In this document: positions 25,971 through 34,429 of the stretch, one piece after another
How the letters are laid out: each line of letters starts with the position of its first letter
How positions within the stretch are numbered: position 1 is the stretch's first letter
Assembly: GCA_902789395.1 (NCBI GenBank)
Contig: CADANY010000002.1
Coordinates: 62,001 to 126,000, forward strand
Direction of reading: 5' to 3'
Length of the DNA: 64,000 nucleotides
Origin: an uncultured Bacteroidia bacterium
Lineage (GTDB): Bacteria; Bacteroidota; Bacteroidia; Bacteroidales; UBA932
Position numbers and translations under genes: made by a program
Notes under the pieces: model-generated
Database searches by the model: none
Told to the model about the DNA's origin: nothing
Seen by the model: the letters and a program-made list of their open reading frames with translations, nothing else

Positions 25971-26969
25971 ATGAAGCAAAAATGGCCTATATATGCCCTT
26001 GTGGGGGTTCTGTTGGCACTATCCTGCTCACGGATGGAGCCGGAGTTGGGGCGCATTGCTTCTTTCGTAGAGTCCGCACCCGACAGCGCCCTGGTCGCTC
26101 TGGATGCTTATGACGGCATGCTTCTTTCGGACGATCGGAACCGGGCTGAATTCGATTACCTCTACGCAGAGGCCTTCTATCGGAGTTATTATTTCCTGGA
26201 TAAGGAATCAGAAGAGGCGCTGTTTGGGGCTTGCTCGTATTTTGATGCCCATGGACCGGCGCTCTCTGCAATCAAGGCCTGGCAATTGCTGGGAGCGGTC
26301 CGGACGGCTTCGCAGCGCTATTCCTCCGGGATGATCTGCCAGATGAAGGCCCGGGAGGCGGCCCGCAAGATTGAGATGTCCCGGATGCGGTATGCCGCTC
26401 TCCTGCTGTTTATTGTCGCCCTGATGGCGACCTTGATTCTCTATTCCCATGCCCGTAAGGTTCAGACAGAAAAACTCCTGATCGAAGAGAAGAACGAAAA
26501 CGACCGCCTGATGTCCGTTGCCGAGGAATTGCAGAGCCGTCTTTCAAGCCGGGAGAACAAGCGGGAAAAGGGGGCGAAGGTCGCGGGAATAGATATGCTG
26601 GACCGTCTCTGCGAGCAATTCTATGTCTATGAAGGGACAACCAACCTCCAGCCGCGGATCCTTAAGGAGGTCCGATCGATCGTCGAGGGGCTCCGGTCTG
26701 ATCCGAAAACCCAGAAAGCGTTGGAAGAAACGCTGGACGGGGAGCACGACGGGATCATGAAACGCCTTCGAGAGAGTTTCCCGAAATGGAAAGAGGAAGA
26801 CTTCCTGCTGTACAGTTTCGTCGCCTCCGGTTTCTCGTCGACGACGATCGCTGCGCTGATGGAAAAAGATAAGCCCTATGTCTACAACCGGATCTATCGG
26901 CTCAAGGGTCGTATCTCGTCTTCAGGGGATCCTGCGGCGAAAGAGTTCCTTTCCCTGCTTGACCGATAG
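25971..26969 (+). CDS. Membrane-anchored regulator with shortened sensor and C-terminal HTH-like domain
   Basis: A 332-residue lipoprotein-like protein (signal ending LALSC). Its N-terminal part is only about 120 residues long, with one or two TPR-like helical pairs (ESAPDSALVALDAYDG). A membrane segment (YAALLLFIVALMATLILYSH) and a coiled coil follow. The C-terminal region LRESFPKWKEEDFLLYSFVASGFSSTTIAALMEK matches the full-length paralogue encoded at 18.8-20.5 kb, especially FPKW-x-x-EDF and SGFS. It likely senses an envelope condition and acts in the cytoplasm. The next gene in the same direction encodes a TonB protein 166 nt away, with its own promoter. Confidence 0.65.
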   Translation: MKQKWPIYALVGVLLALSCSRMEPELGRIASFVESAPDSALVALDAYDGMLLSDDRNRAEFDYLYAEAFYRSYYFLDKESEEALFGACSYFDAHGPALSAIKAWQLLGAVRTASQRYSSGMICQMKAREAARKIEMSRMRYAALLLFIVALMATLILYSHARKVQTEKLLIEEKNENDRLMSVAEELQSRLSSRENKREKGAKVAGIDMLDRLCEQFYVYEGTTNLQPRILKEVRSIVEGLRSDPKTQKALEETLDGEHDGIMKRLRESFPKWKEEDFLLYSFVASGFSSTTIAALMEKDKPYVYNRIYRLKGRISSSGDPAAKEFLSLLDR

Positions 26970-26982
26970 GTGTTTTTCGGGC

Positions 26983-27058
26983 CTTGCGAGATTTTACGAA
27001 AACCGCAAGCCGCTAATGCGCTGATAATCATGCGGTTATAAAAGACCCTTGCGAGATT
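26983..27058. repeat. 12-bp direct repeats flanking a hairpin upstream of tonB
   Basis: CCTTGCGAGATT occurs at 26983-26994 and 27047-27058. Between them AACCGCA (27001-27007) can pair with TGCGGTT (27031-27037). This could be an operator pair or part of a terminator for the regulator gene upstream. I see no T-tract right after the hairpin. Confidence 0.35.
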
Positions 27059-27097
27059 AAAAAAGACGGTTTTCTTGATTTGCCAGATTTCTCTTCT

Positions 27098-27105
27098 TAA
27101 CTTTG
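27098..27105 (+). promoter_or_regulatory. -7 promoter box (TAACTTTG) for tonB
   Basis: TAACTTTG matches TAnnTTTG and ends 30 nt before the chosen ATG at 27136. A CTTG at 27074-27077 is 20 nt upstream and may serve as -33. Confidence 0.5.
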
Positions 27106-27135
27106 CATCAGTTAGAAACCGTAAAACCACGTATT

Positions 27136-27828
27136 ATGGAAATTAAAAAAAGCGCCAAAGCAAGTCTTGAAAACAAGAAGTTGCTTTTCACCGAGATCGG
27201 TCTCGTGCTCGCGCTTCTCGTAGTTTACGGAGCCTTCAACTACTCCTCCAAGGAAGCGAAGGTAGCCGCACTCGAGGACACGACCGAGATGGCCGAGGTC
27301 GAGGAGATGGTCGCGATCCAGAATGAACCGCCGCCACCGCCGCCCGAGGCCCCGAACATTCCCGTCCTTTCCGACCAGATTGATATCGTCGATGACGAAA
27401 TCAAGGTCGATGACCTCTTCGTAAGCCTTGAGGACGATGCCAACACCGGCGTCGAAATCATGGACTACAAGGAAGAAGAAGTACAGGAAGAAGAAGTTGA
27501 GGAAGAGGCGATTCCTTTCCAGTTGGTTGAGGAAAAACCGTCTTTCAACGGAGGAGATGCCAACGAGTTCTCCAAGTGGGTCAACTCTAAGCTCCAGTAC
27601 CCTGAAATTGCGAAGGAAAACGGCGTTTCTGGCCGTGTTACCCTCCAGTTCACGGTTGAGGCTGACGGCCGCGTAACGAACGTAAAGGTTCTCCGTGGCG
27701 TCGATGAGTCCCTTGACAAGGAAGCTGTCCGCGTTGTCTCCAGTTCCCCGAAGTGGAAACCCGGCAAGCAGCGTGACCGCGCCGTCAAGGTAACCTACAC
27801 CTTCCCGGTTATCTTCCAGCTCCGATAA
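27136..27828 (+). CDS. TonB energy-transducer protein
   Basis: A 230-residue inner-membrane protein that spans the periplasm and energises outer-membrane receptors using the proton-motive force. The single N-terminal membrane segment is TEIGLVLALLVVYGAFNY (about 20-37). The linker is short and acidic, with a PPPPPP run and an EEEVQEEEVEEEA stretch in place of the long Pro-Lys linker of E. coli TonB. The C-terminal TonB domain (about 150-230: FSKWVNSKLQYPEIAKENGVSGRVTLQFTVEADGRV) ends TFPVIFQLR. The ATG at 27136 is used because it follows the promoter and fits family N-termini. It probably serves the nearby receptor among others; no exbBD is nearby. Confidence 0.9.
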   Translation: MEIKKSAKASLENKKLLFTEIGLVLALLVVYGAFNYSSKEAKVAALEDTTEMAEVEEMVAIQNEPPPPPPEAPNIPVLSDQIDIVDDEIKVDDLFVSLEDDANTGVEIMDYKEEEVQEEEVEEEAIPFQLVEEKPSFNGGDANEFSKWVNSKLQYPEIAKENGVSGRVTLQFTVEADGRVTNVKVLRGVDESLDKEAVRVVSSSPKWKPGKQRDRAVKVTYTFPVIFQLR

Positions 27829-27846
27829 AGGACGAGCACAGAAATA

Positions 27847-27874
27847 AGAGACCGACCCGTAAGGGCCGGTCTCT
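27847..27874. terminator. Bidirectional intrinsic terminator between tonB and the alkyltransferase gene
   Basis: AGAGACCG (27847-27854) pairs with CGGTCTCT (27867-27874), with CCC/GGG extending the stem around a GTAA loop, and TTT follows. The genes on either side converge. Confidence 0.75.
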
Positions 27875-27880
27875 TTCGTG

Positions 27881-28444
27881 TTATCCCTTAGGGGAAAGCG
27901 ACAACTTAATCAGTTCGCGCTTGAGGACCGGCCCATAAGCATATTCTCCGACATCGAGCGTATCAAGAAGATAGAGGTCGCTCCCCTTGAAAAGCGTCGT
28001 TTCGCGAGCCGCATCCCGGATCTCCCGCCCCTTGTCCATCGATTCTTTCGGGATAATCAGGTGGCATGGAATAATATAGGCAACCGGATTGATCGCGACG
28101 GCGTGGGCCACCGGACGGACCCCCTGCGGGTTTCCGCAAAGAGCGGCAAAATCCGTGTAACTCATCAATGCAGGATCCTTCTCTCCGTGCGAAAGGTCAA
28201 AGAGTTTTCTCCAGACCGAAATTTGGAACTTCGTTCCGATGAGGTACAGGTCTTCCCAACGGGTTCCGGCCGAGAGGTCCGGAAGCTGCTCCGTTGCCAC
28301 CTTGTGCGTCCGAACCGTGGAAACGGCGGATGGACTCATCTGGGCAATCTTTGCTGCGAGCTGGGCGAAATGGCGGTAATCAGCCGCGACGGACGCGATC
28401 TTCCCGTCGATTTCCGTTACAATCCAATCAACTTTCCGTGCCAT
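27881..28444 (-). CDS. Methylated-DNA-protein-cysteine methyltransferase (Ogt-like)
   Basis: A 187-residue DNA repair protein that would transfer alkyl groups from O6-alkylguanine to itself. The domain has GTKFQISVWRKLFDL, the AALCGNPQGVRPVAHAVAINP wing and the acceptor Cys127 in IIPCHLII. The usual motif is PCHRV; here Arg is replaced by Leu, while the Cys is kept, so it is not an alkyltransferase-like (PWHR) protein. The N-terminal ~65 residues are only loosely like Ogt. It is the last gene of a minus-strand run: the start is 1 nt from the stop of the lipoprotein gene upstream, so it is probably cotranscribed. Confidence 0.85.
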   Translation of the reverse strand: MARKVDWIVTEIDGKIASVAADYRHFAQLAAKIAQMSPSAVSTVRTHKVATEQLPDLSAGTRWEDLYLIGTKFQISVWRKLFDLSHGEKDPALMSYTDFAALCGNPQGVRPVAHAVAINPVAYIIPCHLIIPKESMDKGREIRDAARETTLFKGSDLYLLDTLDVGEYAYGPVLKRELIKLSLSPKG

Positions 28445-28445
28445 A

Positions 28446-29207
28446 TTATCTGATCTGGTCTTTAATGGCCGCCCACGGGAGGGTTACCGAAATCACTCCG
28501 AGATAGTACGGACCGATTTCGTAGGGCTGGTAATACCAGGTCACACCGTTTTTCCCCACATCGTAACAGCCATTTGGGGTTATTTCTTTTACATAGAGCG
28601 ATTCGTAGTCTTCGGCCCCTTCCGGGTTCTCCAGTATTTCCCGGCGAAGTTCCTCCTGGAGGAGCGGAGCGATCCGGGCCTGGTAACCGTCTTTGAAGAA
28701 TGCCGGTTCTGCGACAACGTCTCCGGTCTCGCGGTCAAGCACGATCGGGGTCAGGGTGTTCATACCATGACCGCCGCCTCGATAACTGTAATATTCAATA
28801 ACATAGACGTCATAGTTCTTATACCGTCCCGAAAAGTAGCCGTTGATGCTGTCTTCCCATGAAAGCGTGCCGCTTTCGGTCATCCCGACCAGGGGCCTGT
28901 TCTCGTCGAGATATTGATCCGTCAGCTGAGCCTCATACCGCTGGGCCAGGTCGTCGATGGTTGGAAGATCCGCTTCCTGGTCGAATGCGACGGTCGCGAT
29001 ATTGCGGGTCATCGCAGCGAGCGCTTCTTCCGATGCCCCCTTGACGGGATAGTCGAGGGAGATCTGGATGGAAAGCGTATCGGTACTCTCGGCTGCAAGG
29101 GGCTGCTTCAGCGTCTCGGAATAGTTTTCCGTTTTGAGGTTCTGGCAGCCCGCAAGCAGGAGCAGAGCGGGTATCAGGGGAGAAATAAGAAGTTTCAGTC
29201 TGTTCAT
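28446..29207 (-). CDS. DUF3298/RsiV-like lipoprotein
   Basis: A 253-residue lipoprotein with signal ending LLAGC (Cys21). The first half contains ISLDYPVKGASEEALAAMTRNI, like the DUF4163/PdaC-type domain. The C-terminal half (LTPIVLDRETGDVVAEPAFFKDGYQARIAPLLQEEL) matches the DUF3298 fold, known from RsiV and related envelope proteins that bind sugars or lysozyme. GGGHGMNTLT is a typical turn of the family. Function here unknown. It follows the S9 peptidase gene by 12 nt and is followed after 1 nt by the alkyltransferase. Confidence 0.75.
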   Translation of the reverse strand: MNRLKLLISPLIPALLLLAGCQNLKTENYSETLKQPLAAESTDTLSIQISLDYPVKGASEEALAAMTRNIATVAFDQEADLPTIDDLAQRYEAQLTDQYLDENRPLVGMTESGTLSWEDSINGYFSGRYKNYDVYVIEYYSYRGGGHGMNTLTPIVLDRETGDVVAEPAFFKDGYQARIAPLLQEELRREILENPEGAEDYESLYVKEITPNGCYDVGKNGVTWYYQPYEIGPYYLGVISVTLPWAAIKDQIR

Positions 29208-29219
29208 GGTAAAGGATCT

Positions 29220-31646
29220 TTAATCATTGTTCATTTCCGGAATATCGACAGGTCTCGGCGTCCGGTCTCCGATCAGCCAGTAGCTGTAATAATCGGCCAT
29301 TTTCCAGAAGAAATAATCGTTCATGTCCCCGAATCCATGGCGCTGTCCGGGCAGGATCAGCATATCGAACCGTTTGTTTGCGCGGATCAGGGCGTTGACA
29401 ACCCGGATCGTGTTGGCCGGATGCACGTTATTGTCGATATCACCATGGACAAGGAGAAGGTGTCCCTTCAGGCGGGAGGCGATTTCGGGATTGGTTTCAA
29501 TGTGGTAGACAAAGGTCGTATCGCTCTTCTCGATCTTTTCCTGGATCCCGTGGTGCTGCTCGCTCCACCAGCGGTTGTAGATGCTGTTGTCGTGATTGCC
29601 GGCGCAGGAAACGGCGACCTTGAAAAAGTCCGGATACTGAAGGATTGCCGCCGTGGACATGAATCCGCCGCCGCTGTGTCCATGGATCCCCACCCGGTCG
29701 ATGTCGATGAATTTATGTTCGGCGGCGAGCTGCTGGATCGCATATTTCTGGTCCTCGAGTCCATAGTCGCGGAGATTGCCGTATCCGTAGTTGTGGTACC
29801 ATTTCGAGCGGTTCGGGTGGCCGCCGCGGTTTCCGACGGTAATGACGATAATTCCGAGCTGGGCGAGGCGGTCGGTCCGGGTAAATCCGGACGACCAGGA
29901 AATATTGTTGGCCTCTACCTGCGGTCCCGGATAGACATAGTCGCAGATCGGATAGACTTTCGTGCTGTCGAAGTCAAACGGCTTGTACATGGCGCCGTAC
30001 AGGTCGGTAATCCCGTCGGCGGCCTTGACTTTGAAACGCTCCGGGAACTTATACCCGGCAGCGAAGAGCCGGCTGAAATCGGCCTCCTCCAGCTCCATGA
30101 TCTTCTTCCCGGTCACGGCATTGTAAAAGGCGGTTGCCGGCTTAGCGTCGACCCTGGAGTAATTGGCTACAAAGTATTTCCCGTCATCCGACGCCGTCGA
30201 AAGGACATCCATGTCGTCCATGTCGAGCTGCTGGATCGCACCACCCTTGAGCGCAACCTTGAAGGTATGCATCTGGTAAGGATTCTCATTCTTGTTGACC
30301 CCGCAGGCGCTGAAAAGGACGTACGTGTCCGTCAGGGCGAGGACGTCCTCTACGTGGTAGTCCCCTTCTGTCAAGTTGGCCTCGAGCGTACCGTCCGGAC
30401 GATACAGATAGAGATTGGCCCACCCGTTCCGCTCCGACCACCAGACGAACCGTCCGTCTTTGAGGAACTGCGGCCGGCGGGACTCGACATACGTATTCAT
30501 CCTCTCGGAGACAATGGTTCTCGTGCTGTCGGCACCGACGGCAACGTAGCAGAGATCCCTCCGCTTGAGATCCCGGCTGACGCGTTCCATCCAGAAACCC
30601 TTCTCATCGCCGAGCCAGCAGCTCTTCCGGTAGTCCAGGTTCTGGTCCTTGGAAAGGGACGGGGCGTAGAGGATGTCCATATCCTGATCCTTGAAGGCTC
30701 CGGTCTTGATGTAGGACCGGTTTCCTTCGAGGTCCATCAGATAGAGATATCCTTTCGGTCCGGGCTCTCCGGGCATCTGATAGCGGTAGGTCTCCAGGGT
30801 GGGACGGGGTTTGGTAACGGAGTTGATGACCCAGAGCTCCTTGACCTTCGACATGTCCCATTTCAGGATAGCAAACCGCTTTCCGTCCGGAGACCAGACG
30901 ACGGAGGCACGCGTGCGCTTGGTCGTATCTGTCTGGGTATCACCGGTATAATTTCCGCCGCCCCAGGAAAAGTCCTTGACTCCGTCGGAGGTCAGGCGAT
31001 GCTCGACAAGGGTTGTATCCTTCTCATCGACAACGGCTTTCCGGAGGCTTGTCGAGTCCATCCAGAACAGATTATGGCCCTTAACATAGACTCCGACCTT
31101 TCCATCCGGGGAAACACTGGCCCACATCGGATATTTTTCTTTCTTATCCTTGGTATCCCAGGTGAGGGCCTTCGATCCGATATCGTATTTGAAATGATAG
31201 GTCAGCTTTTCCGGCCGTCCTTTCTTCTTGGCGGAAGTATCCTTTTTCTCCTGCGAGCTTACAATATCGAACTCAAAACGGGAGTCGTCCTTGAGACGGA
31301 GATTCTGCATCGGGATATGGGCCGCATCGTACGGATCCTTCGTTATCTCGGTCAGCTGCATCGCAAGGCGCGGCATGTCAAAGACTTCACTCTTCCCGGA
31401 GACGGGATCTACGATATAATACTTCGTCCCCTCGGCGGTCTTCCAGCTGTACCAGAACTTATCGCTGCCGGCGAACCAGTTCGGACGGATCCGGGTACTG
31501 TAGACCATTTGGCCGGTCTTTTTCTGTGAGAACCGTTCGGCGAGGTCATAGTTGGCCTTCCGGACTTTGTTGTCAGAGCCGGGAGCCGGCTGGGCCGCGG
31601 CCGAGAGGGTCAGCAGCAGGGCTGTGAGGGTTAGGATTCGTTTCAT
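29220..31646 (-). CDS. Secreted S9 family (DPP IV-like) prolyl peptidase
   Basis: An 808-residue exported serine peptidase. A signal peptide (MKRILTLTALLLTLSAAAQ) precedes a beta-propeller (about 30-540), including MWASVSPDGKVGVYV and ASVVWSPDGKRFAIL blades. The C-terminal alpha/beta-hydrolase has the nucleophile in GIHGHSGGGFMST, the acid Asp in LVHGDIDNNVH and the His in GQRHGFG. It should release dipeptides from peptides in the periplasm. Its ATG overlaps the stop of the upstream GH2 gene by 4 nt, and a DUF3298 lipoprotein follows. Confidence 0.93.
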   Translation of the reverse strand: MKRILTLTALLLTLSAAAQPAPGSDNKVRKANYDLAERFSQKKTGQMVYSTRIRPNWFAGSDKFWYSWKTAEGTKYYIVDPVSGKSEVFDMPRLAMQLTEITKDPYDAAHIPMQNLRLKDDSRFEFDIVSSQEKKDTSAKKKGRPEKLTYHFKYDIGSKALTWDTKDKKEKYPMWASVSPDGKVGVYVKGHNLFWMDSTSLRKAVVDEKDTTLVEHRLTSDGVKDFSWGGGNYTGDTQTDTTKRTRASVVWSPDGKRFAILKWDMSKVKELWVINSVTKPRPTLETYRYQMPGEPGPKGYLYLMDLEGNRSYIKTGAFKDQDMDILYAPSLSKDQNLDYRKSCWLGDEKGFWMERVSRDLKRRDLCYVAVGADSTRTIVSERMNTYVESRRPQFLKDGRFVWWSERNGWANLYLYRPDGTLEANLTEGDYHVEDVLALTDTYVLFSACGVNKNENPYQMHTFKVALKGGAIQQLDMDDMDVLSTASDDGKYFVANYSRVDAKPATAFYNAVTGKKIMELEEADFSRLFAAGYKFPERFKVKAADGITDLYGAMYKPFDFDSTKVYPICDYVYPGPQVEANNISWSSGFTRTDRLAQLGIIVITVGNRGGHPNRSKWYHNYGYGNLRDYGLEDQKYAIQQLAAEHKFIDIDRVGIHGHSGGGFMSTAAILQYPDFFKVAVSCAGNHDNSIYNRWWSEQHHGIQEKIEKSDTTFVYHIETNPEIASRLKGHLLLVHGDIDNNVHPANTIRVVNALIRANKRFDMLILPGQRHGFGDMNDYFFWKMADYYSYWLIGDRTPRPVDIPEMNND

Positions 31647-34228
31647 AATGATTGGTGGATTTTAACCGATGCGCGGGAGCCTTTTATCCCGTCGCCCCGG
31701 ACTCGGAGAGTAATCTTCCCCTCGCCTGTCGGACGAAGGAGAACCCCGCAGAGTCCGTTGAAAGCGCGGTTTTCAAGGCTTTTGAAAGGAATATGGGAGG
31801 TCGGGTCCCCGTTGTCTGTCGCGATAATCTCCGCAGGCCCGGAGACACTGAATGTCAGTTTATTATCGGCGGTCGGGACAAGGGTCCCCTCTTTGTCGAG
31901 GATACGGACGAATGCAAAGAGGACCCGTTCTTCCGGGTTCTGAGTCTCAACAAGCAGGCGCTTGCTCCCCTGGTCATAGCCGACGGTCGTCTCAAACAGC
32001 ACTTCCGCCCTGGCGGGTGCTCCGGCCGTCCGGACCTCCTGAACGAATTCGTCTCCGTAAACCGTCGCTTTTGCCGTGAGCGTTCCGGGCTCATAGACGA
32101 CATCATCCCAACGGAGCCGGTAGTCCCCGGGGCCCTTTGTCCGGACGCCCTGGGACTTTCCGTTGACGAAAAGTTCGACGGACGGGAGGTTCGTATAGAC
32201 ATGGACCGGAGTGACTTCCCCTTCGCGTCCGGGCCAGGTCCAGTGGGGAAGAATATGGATAAAGGGACGGGTATGGGCCCAGCGGGCCATATAGAGCCAG
32301 AACCGGTCTTTCGGGAATCCGGCAAGGTCGAAGATCCCGAAATAGCTGCTTCGGGACGGGAGCGGCACGTCGCTGACTTTCTGTCCCCAGGCCGCAAATC
32401 TCGCTTTGGCGGCCTCTTTCTCTTCTTCCGTGTGGAAGTTGGTCAGGATCGAAGGATCCAGGTTGTAGGGGGTCGGCTCTCCAAGGTAGTCGAAGCCGGT
32501 CCAGACGAACTCTCCGGCGCACTCCGGAACCTTGTCTTCGAAGGTCCATTCATAGTCGGGTTTCGAAGCCCAGGAGGGGGCGTACAGGTCGTAGGAACTG
32601 ACCTGGAAGGGCCCATCGTCGAGCCATCCCTTGTTTTTCTCATCGATGACCGGAAAGACGTAATACCCTCTCGTAGAGATGCAGGAGGCCGTTTCCGAAC
32701 CGTAGAAGGGCTTTCCCGGGTGGGCGTCCCGGAAAGACTCATAAGCATGGGGCTTATAGTTGAATCCATAGACGTCGATCGTCTCCGCATAGGGCTGAGA
32801 AGCGGCCCATAGGTTGTCGTTGCCGGCGGTCGTCTGGCGGGTCGGGTCTTCCCGGTGGCAGATTTCGCTCAGGCGCCGGGGAATGTCCCAGCGGTCCGGA
32901 AGACCTTGTTCTCCGCATTCGTTACCGATGCTCCAGGCGATGACGCAGGGGTGGTTCCGGTCGCGCCGGATCATGGCGACGAGATCCTTTTCGGCCCATT
33001 GGTCAAAGAGGGCGGCATAGCCGTTTTCTTTCTTGGGAACAGTCCAGGTATCCGTCAGTTCATCGATGACGAGGAATCCCATTTTATCGCAGAGGTCCAG
33101 CAGTTCCGGAGCCGGAGGGTTGTGGCTCGTCCGGATGGCGTTGCATCCCATTTTCCGGAGCTTTTCGAGCCGGCGGACCCACGCGGAGGTATTCCAGGCG
33201 GCTCCGAGGGCACCGGCGTCATGGTGCAGGCAGACGCCCTTGAGGAAAACCTTCTGTCCGTTGAGGTAGAAACCGTCTGCGCGGAATTCCTCCTCCCTAA
33301 CCCCGAAGGGGGTATAGTAGACGGAGGGGGTCCCGCTTTCCGGTGTCACGGTCGTGATGGCCATATATAATGCCGGGAGCCGGTCGTCCCAGAGCCGGAT
33401 ATTATTCAGCATAAACTCCTGAACAAGGCTCGTTTCCCCGGCGGGAAGCCTTAGGAGCGTGTCTTTTTCCGCAAGGATAACGGCTTCTTTATTCAGCGTT
33501 TCCGACTCTTCGACAATGACTGTCCGGACGGTGGCGGGGACCTCCTCCCCGTTGTTTTCCAGCTCCAGGGAGAGGGACGCTTCCGCATCGGCGAAAAGGT
33601 CCTTGCGGGAGAGGATCCGGGTTGTCATAGCCGTCCCCCAATGACGGACTCCCAGCTTTTCGGAGCGGACGATCCATACGTTCCGGTAGAGTCCGCCGCC
33701 GGGATACCAGCGCGAAGACTCTTTCGGATTGTCCAGCGAGATGACAATCTCGTTCCTGCCCTCTTTCAACGCCCCGGAGAGCGGAACGGCAAAGGAGGCA
33801 TAGCCGTAGGGCCAGGCTCCGACCGGGGTCCCGTTGACGGAAACGGAGGCGTGGCTCATCGCTCCGTCAATCTCGATCGAGTACTCTTTTTCAAGGTCTT
33901 CCTTGCTGATTTCCAAATCCTTCCGGTATGTTGCCTTTCCCCACCAGGGGAGTTTTCCGGTCTCTCCCGGGTATTCCTGCCGGAACGCTCCTTCGACACC
34001 CCAGTCATGGGGCAGGTTGACGGTCCGGGGCGTCTCTCCTTCGAGCGCGAAGGTCCACCCTTCGTTGAAGAGCGTCCGTCCGGGCCGGGAAGGATAGGGC
34101 GTAAAATTGTCGTGGAAGATTGCCGGCTTGTTCGAGTCGATCCACAACATGAATCCGGCGACCGCAAGGATGGCGGCCAGAACGAGTCCGGCAACGGAAA
34201 TGAGTGCTATTCTGAGTCCTTTTTTCAT
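31643..34228 (-). CDS. Glycoside hydrolase family 2 enzyme (beta-galactosidase-like)
   Basis: An 861-residue enzyme with an N-terminal signal or anchor (IALISVAGLVLAAILAVAGFML). Its GH2 layout is a sugar-binding jelly roll (LFNEGWTFALEGETPRTVNLPHDWGVEGAF...WYPGGGLYRNVWIV), an immunoglobulin-like domain and a TIM barrel. The acid/base Glu is in WSIGNECG and the nucleophile Glu in FYGSETAS. The C-terminal region has the DUF4982-like and invasin-like parts common in Bacteroidota GH2s. The substrate could be a beta-galactoside or another beta-glycoside. The ATG at 34226-34228 is used; it overlaps the S9 gene at its other end. It stands downstream of a heparinase-like gene, suggesting polysaccharide breakdown. 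Confidence 0.9.
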   Translation of the reverse strand: MKKGLRIALISVAGLVLAAILAVAGFMLWIDSNKPAIFHDNFTPYPSRPGRTLFNEGWTFALEGETPRTVNLPHDWGVEGAFRQEYPGETGKLPWWGKATYRKDLEISKEDLEKEYSIEIDGAMSHASVSVNGTPVGAWPYGYASFAVPLSGALKEGRNEIVISLDNPKESSRWYPGGGLYRNVWIVRSEKLGVRHWGTAMTTRILSRKDLFADAEASLSLELENNGEEVPATVRTVIVEESETLNKEAVILAEKDTLLRLPAGETSLVQEFMLNNIRLWDDRLPALYMAITTVTPESGTPSVYYTPFGVREEEFRADGFYLNGQKVFLKGVCLHHDAGALGAAWNTSAWVRRLEKLRKMGCNAIRTSHNPPAPELLDLCDKMGFLVIDELTDTWTVPKKENGYAALFDQWAEKDLVAMIRRDRNHPCVIAWSIGNECGEQGLPDRWDIPRRLSEICHREDPTRQTTAGNDNLWAASQPYAETIDVYGFNYKPHAYESFRDAHPGKPFYGSETASCISTRGYYVFPVIDEKNKGWLDDGPFQVSSYDLYAPSWASKPDYEWTFEDKVPECAGEFVWTGFDYLGEPTPYNLDPSILTNFHTEEEKEAAKARFAAWGQKVSDVPLPSRSSYFGIFDLAGFPKDRFWLYMARWAHTRPFIHILPHWTWPGREGEVTPVHVYTNLPSVELFVNGKSQGVRTKGPGDYRLRWDDVVYEPGTLTAKATVYGDEFVQEVRTAGAPARAEVLFETTVGYDQGSKRLLVETQNPEERVLFAFVRILDKEGTLVPTADNKLTFSVSGPAEIIATDNGDPTSHIPFKSLENRAFNGLCGVLLRPTGEGKITLRVRGDGIKGSRASVKIHQSL

Positions 34229-34296
34229 CTGAGTTCCCAATTATCCGTAAATATAAGGATTTTTCACGAAATAACTAATACCGGCAACTTCTTCTG

Positions 34297-34423
34297 GGGG
34301 AAGAGGCAGGTCCTTCCGGAACGCCTTCGCTTCGCTCCGGCCCCTCCCAAGCGAGCTTGGGCCCCACCCTCTTACATGGCCGAGGGTGGCCATGGTTCCG
34401 GTTAAGGATCCTGCCTCTTCCCC
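34297..34423 (-). repeat. Nested palindromic element B: conserved core inside different inverted arms
   Basis: Read on the minus strand, arms 34423-34394 and 34322-34297 are near-perfect complements (14 bp exact from the outer end, then small indels). The core between them begins ATGGCCACCCTCGGCCATG and continues with GAGGGTGGGG, a CCCAAG-CTCG-CTTGGG hairpin and GGGAGGGGCC, as in element A at 8.7 kb. The arms share nothing with those of element A. It ends with GAGCGAAGCGAAGG, shared with the 12.5-kb repeat. It lies just downstream of the heparinase-like gene, as element A lies downstream of sdhB. Confidence 0.7.
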
Positions 34424-34429
34424 GGAGCG

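Noticed and set aside
28914..31529. A very long open frame (871 codons) on the plus strand opposite the S9 peptidase gene
   Set aside because: It is the mirror of a GC-rich real gene; its translation has no recognisable domain, and the minus-strand protein has a full catalytic triad and signal peptide.
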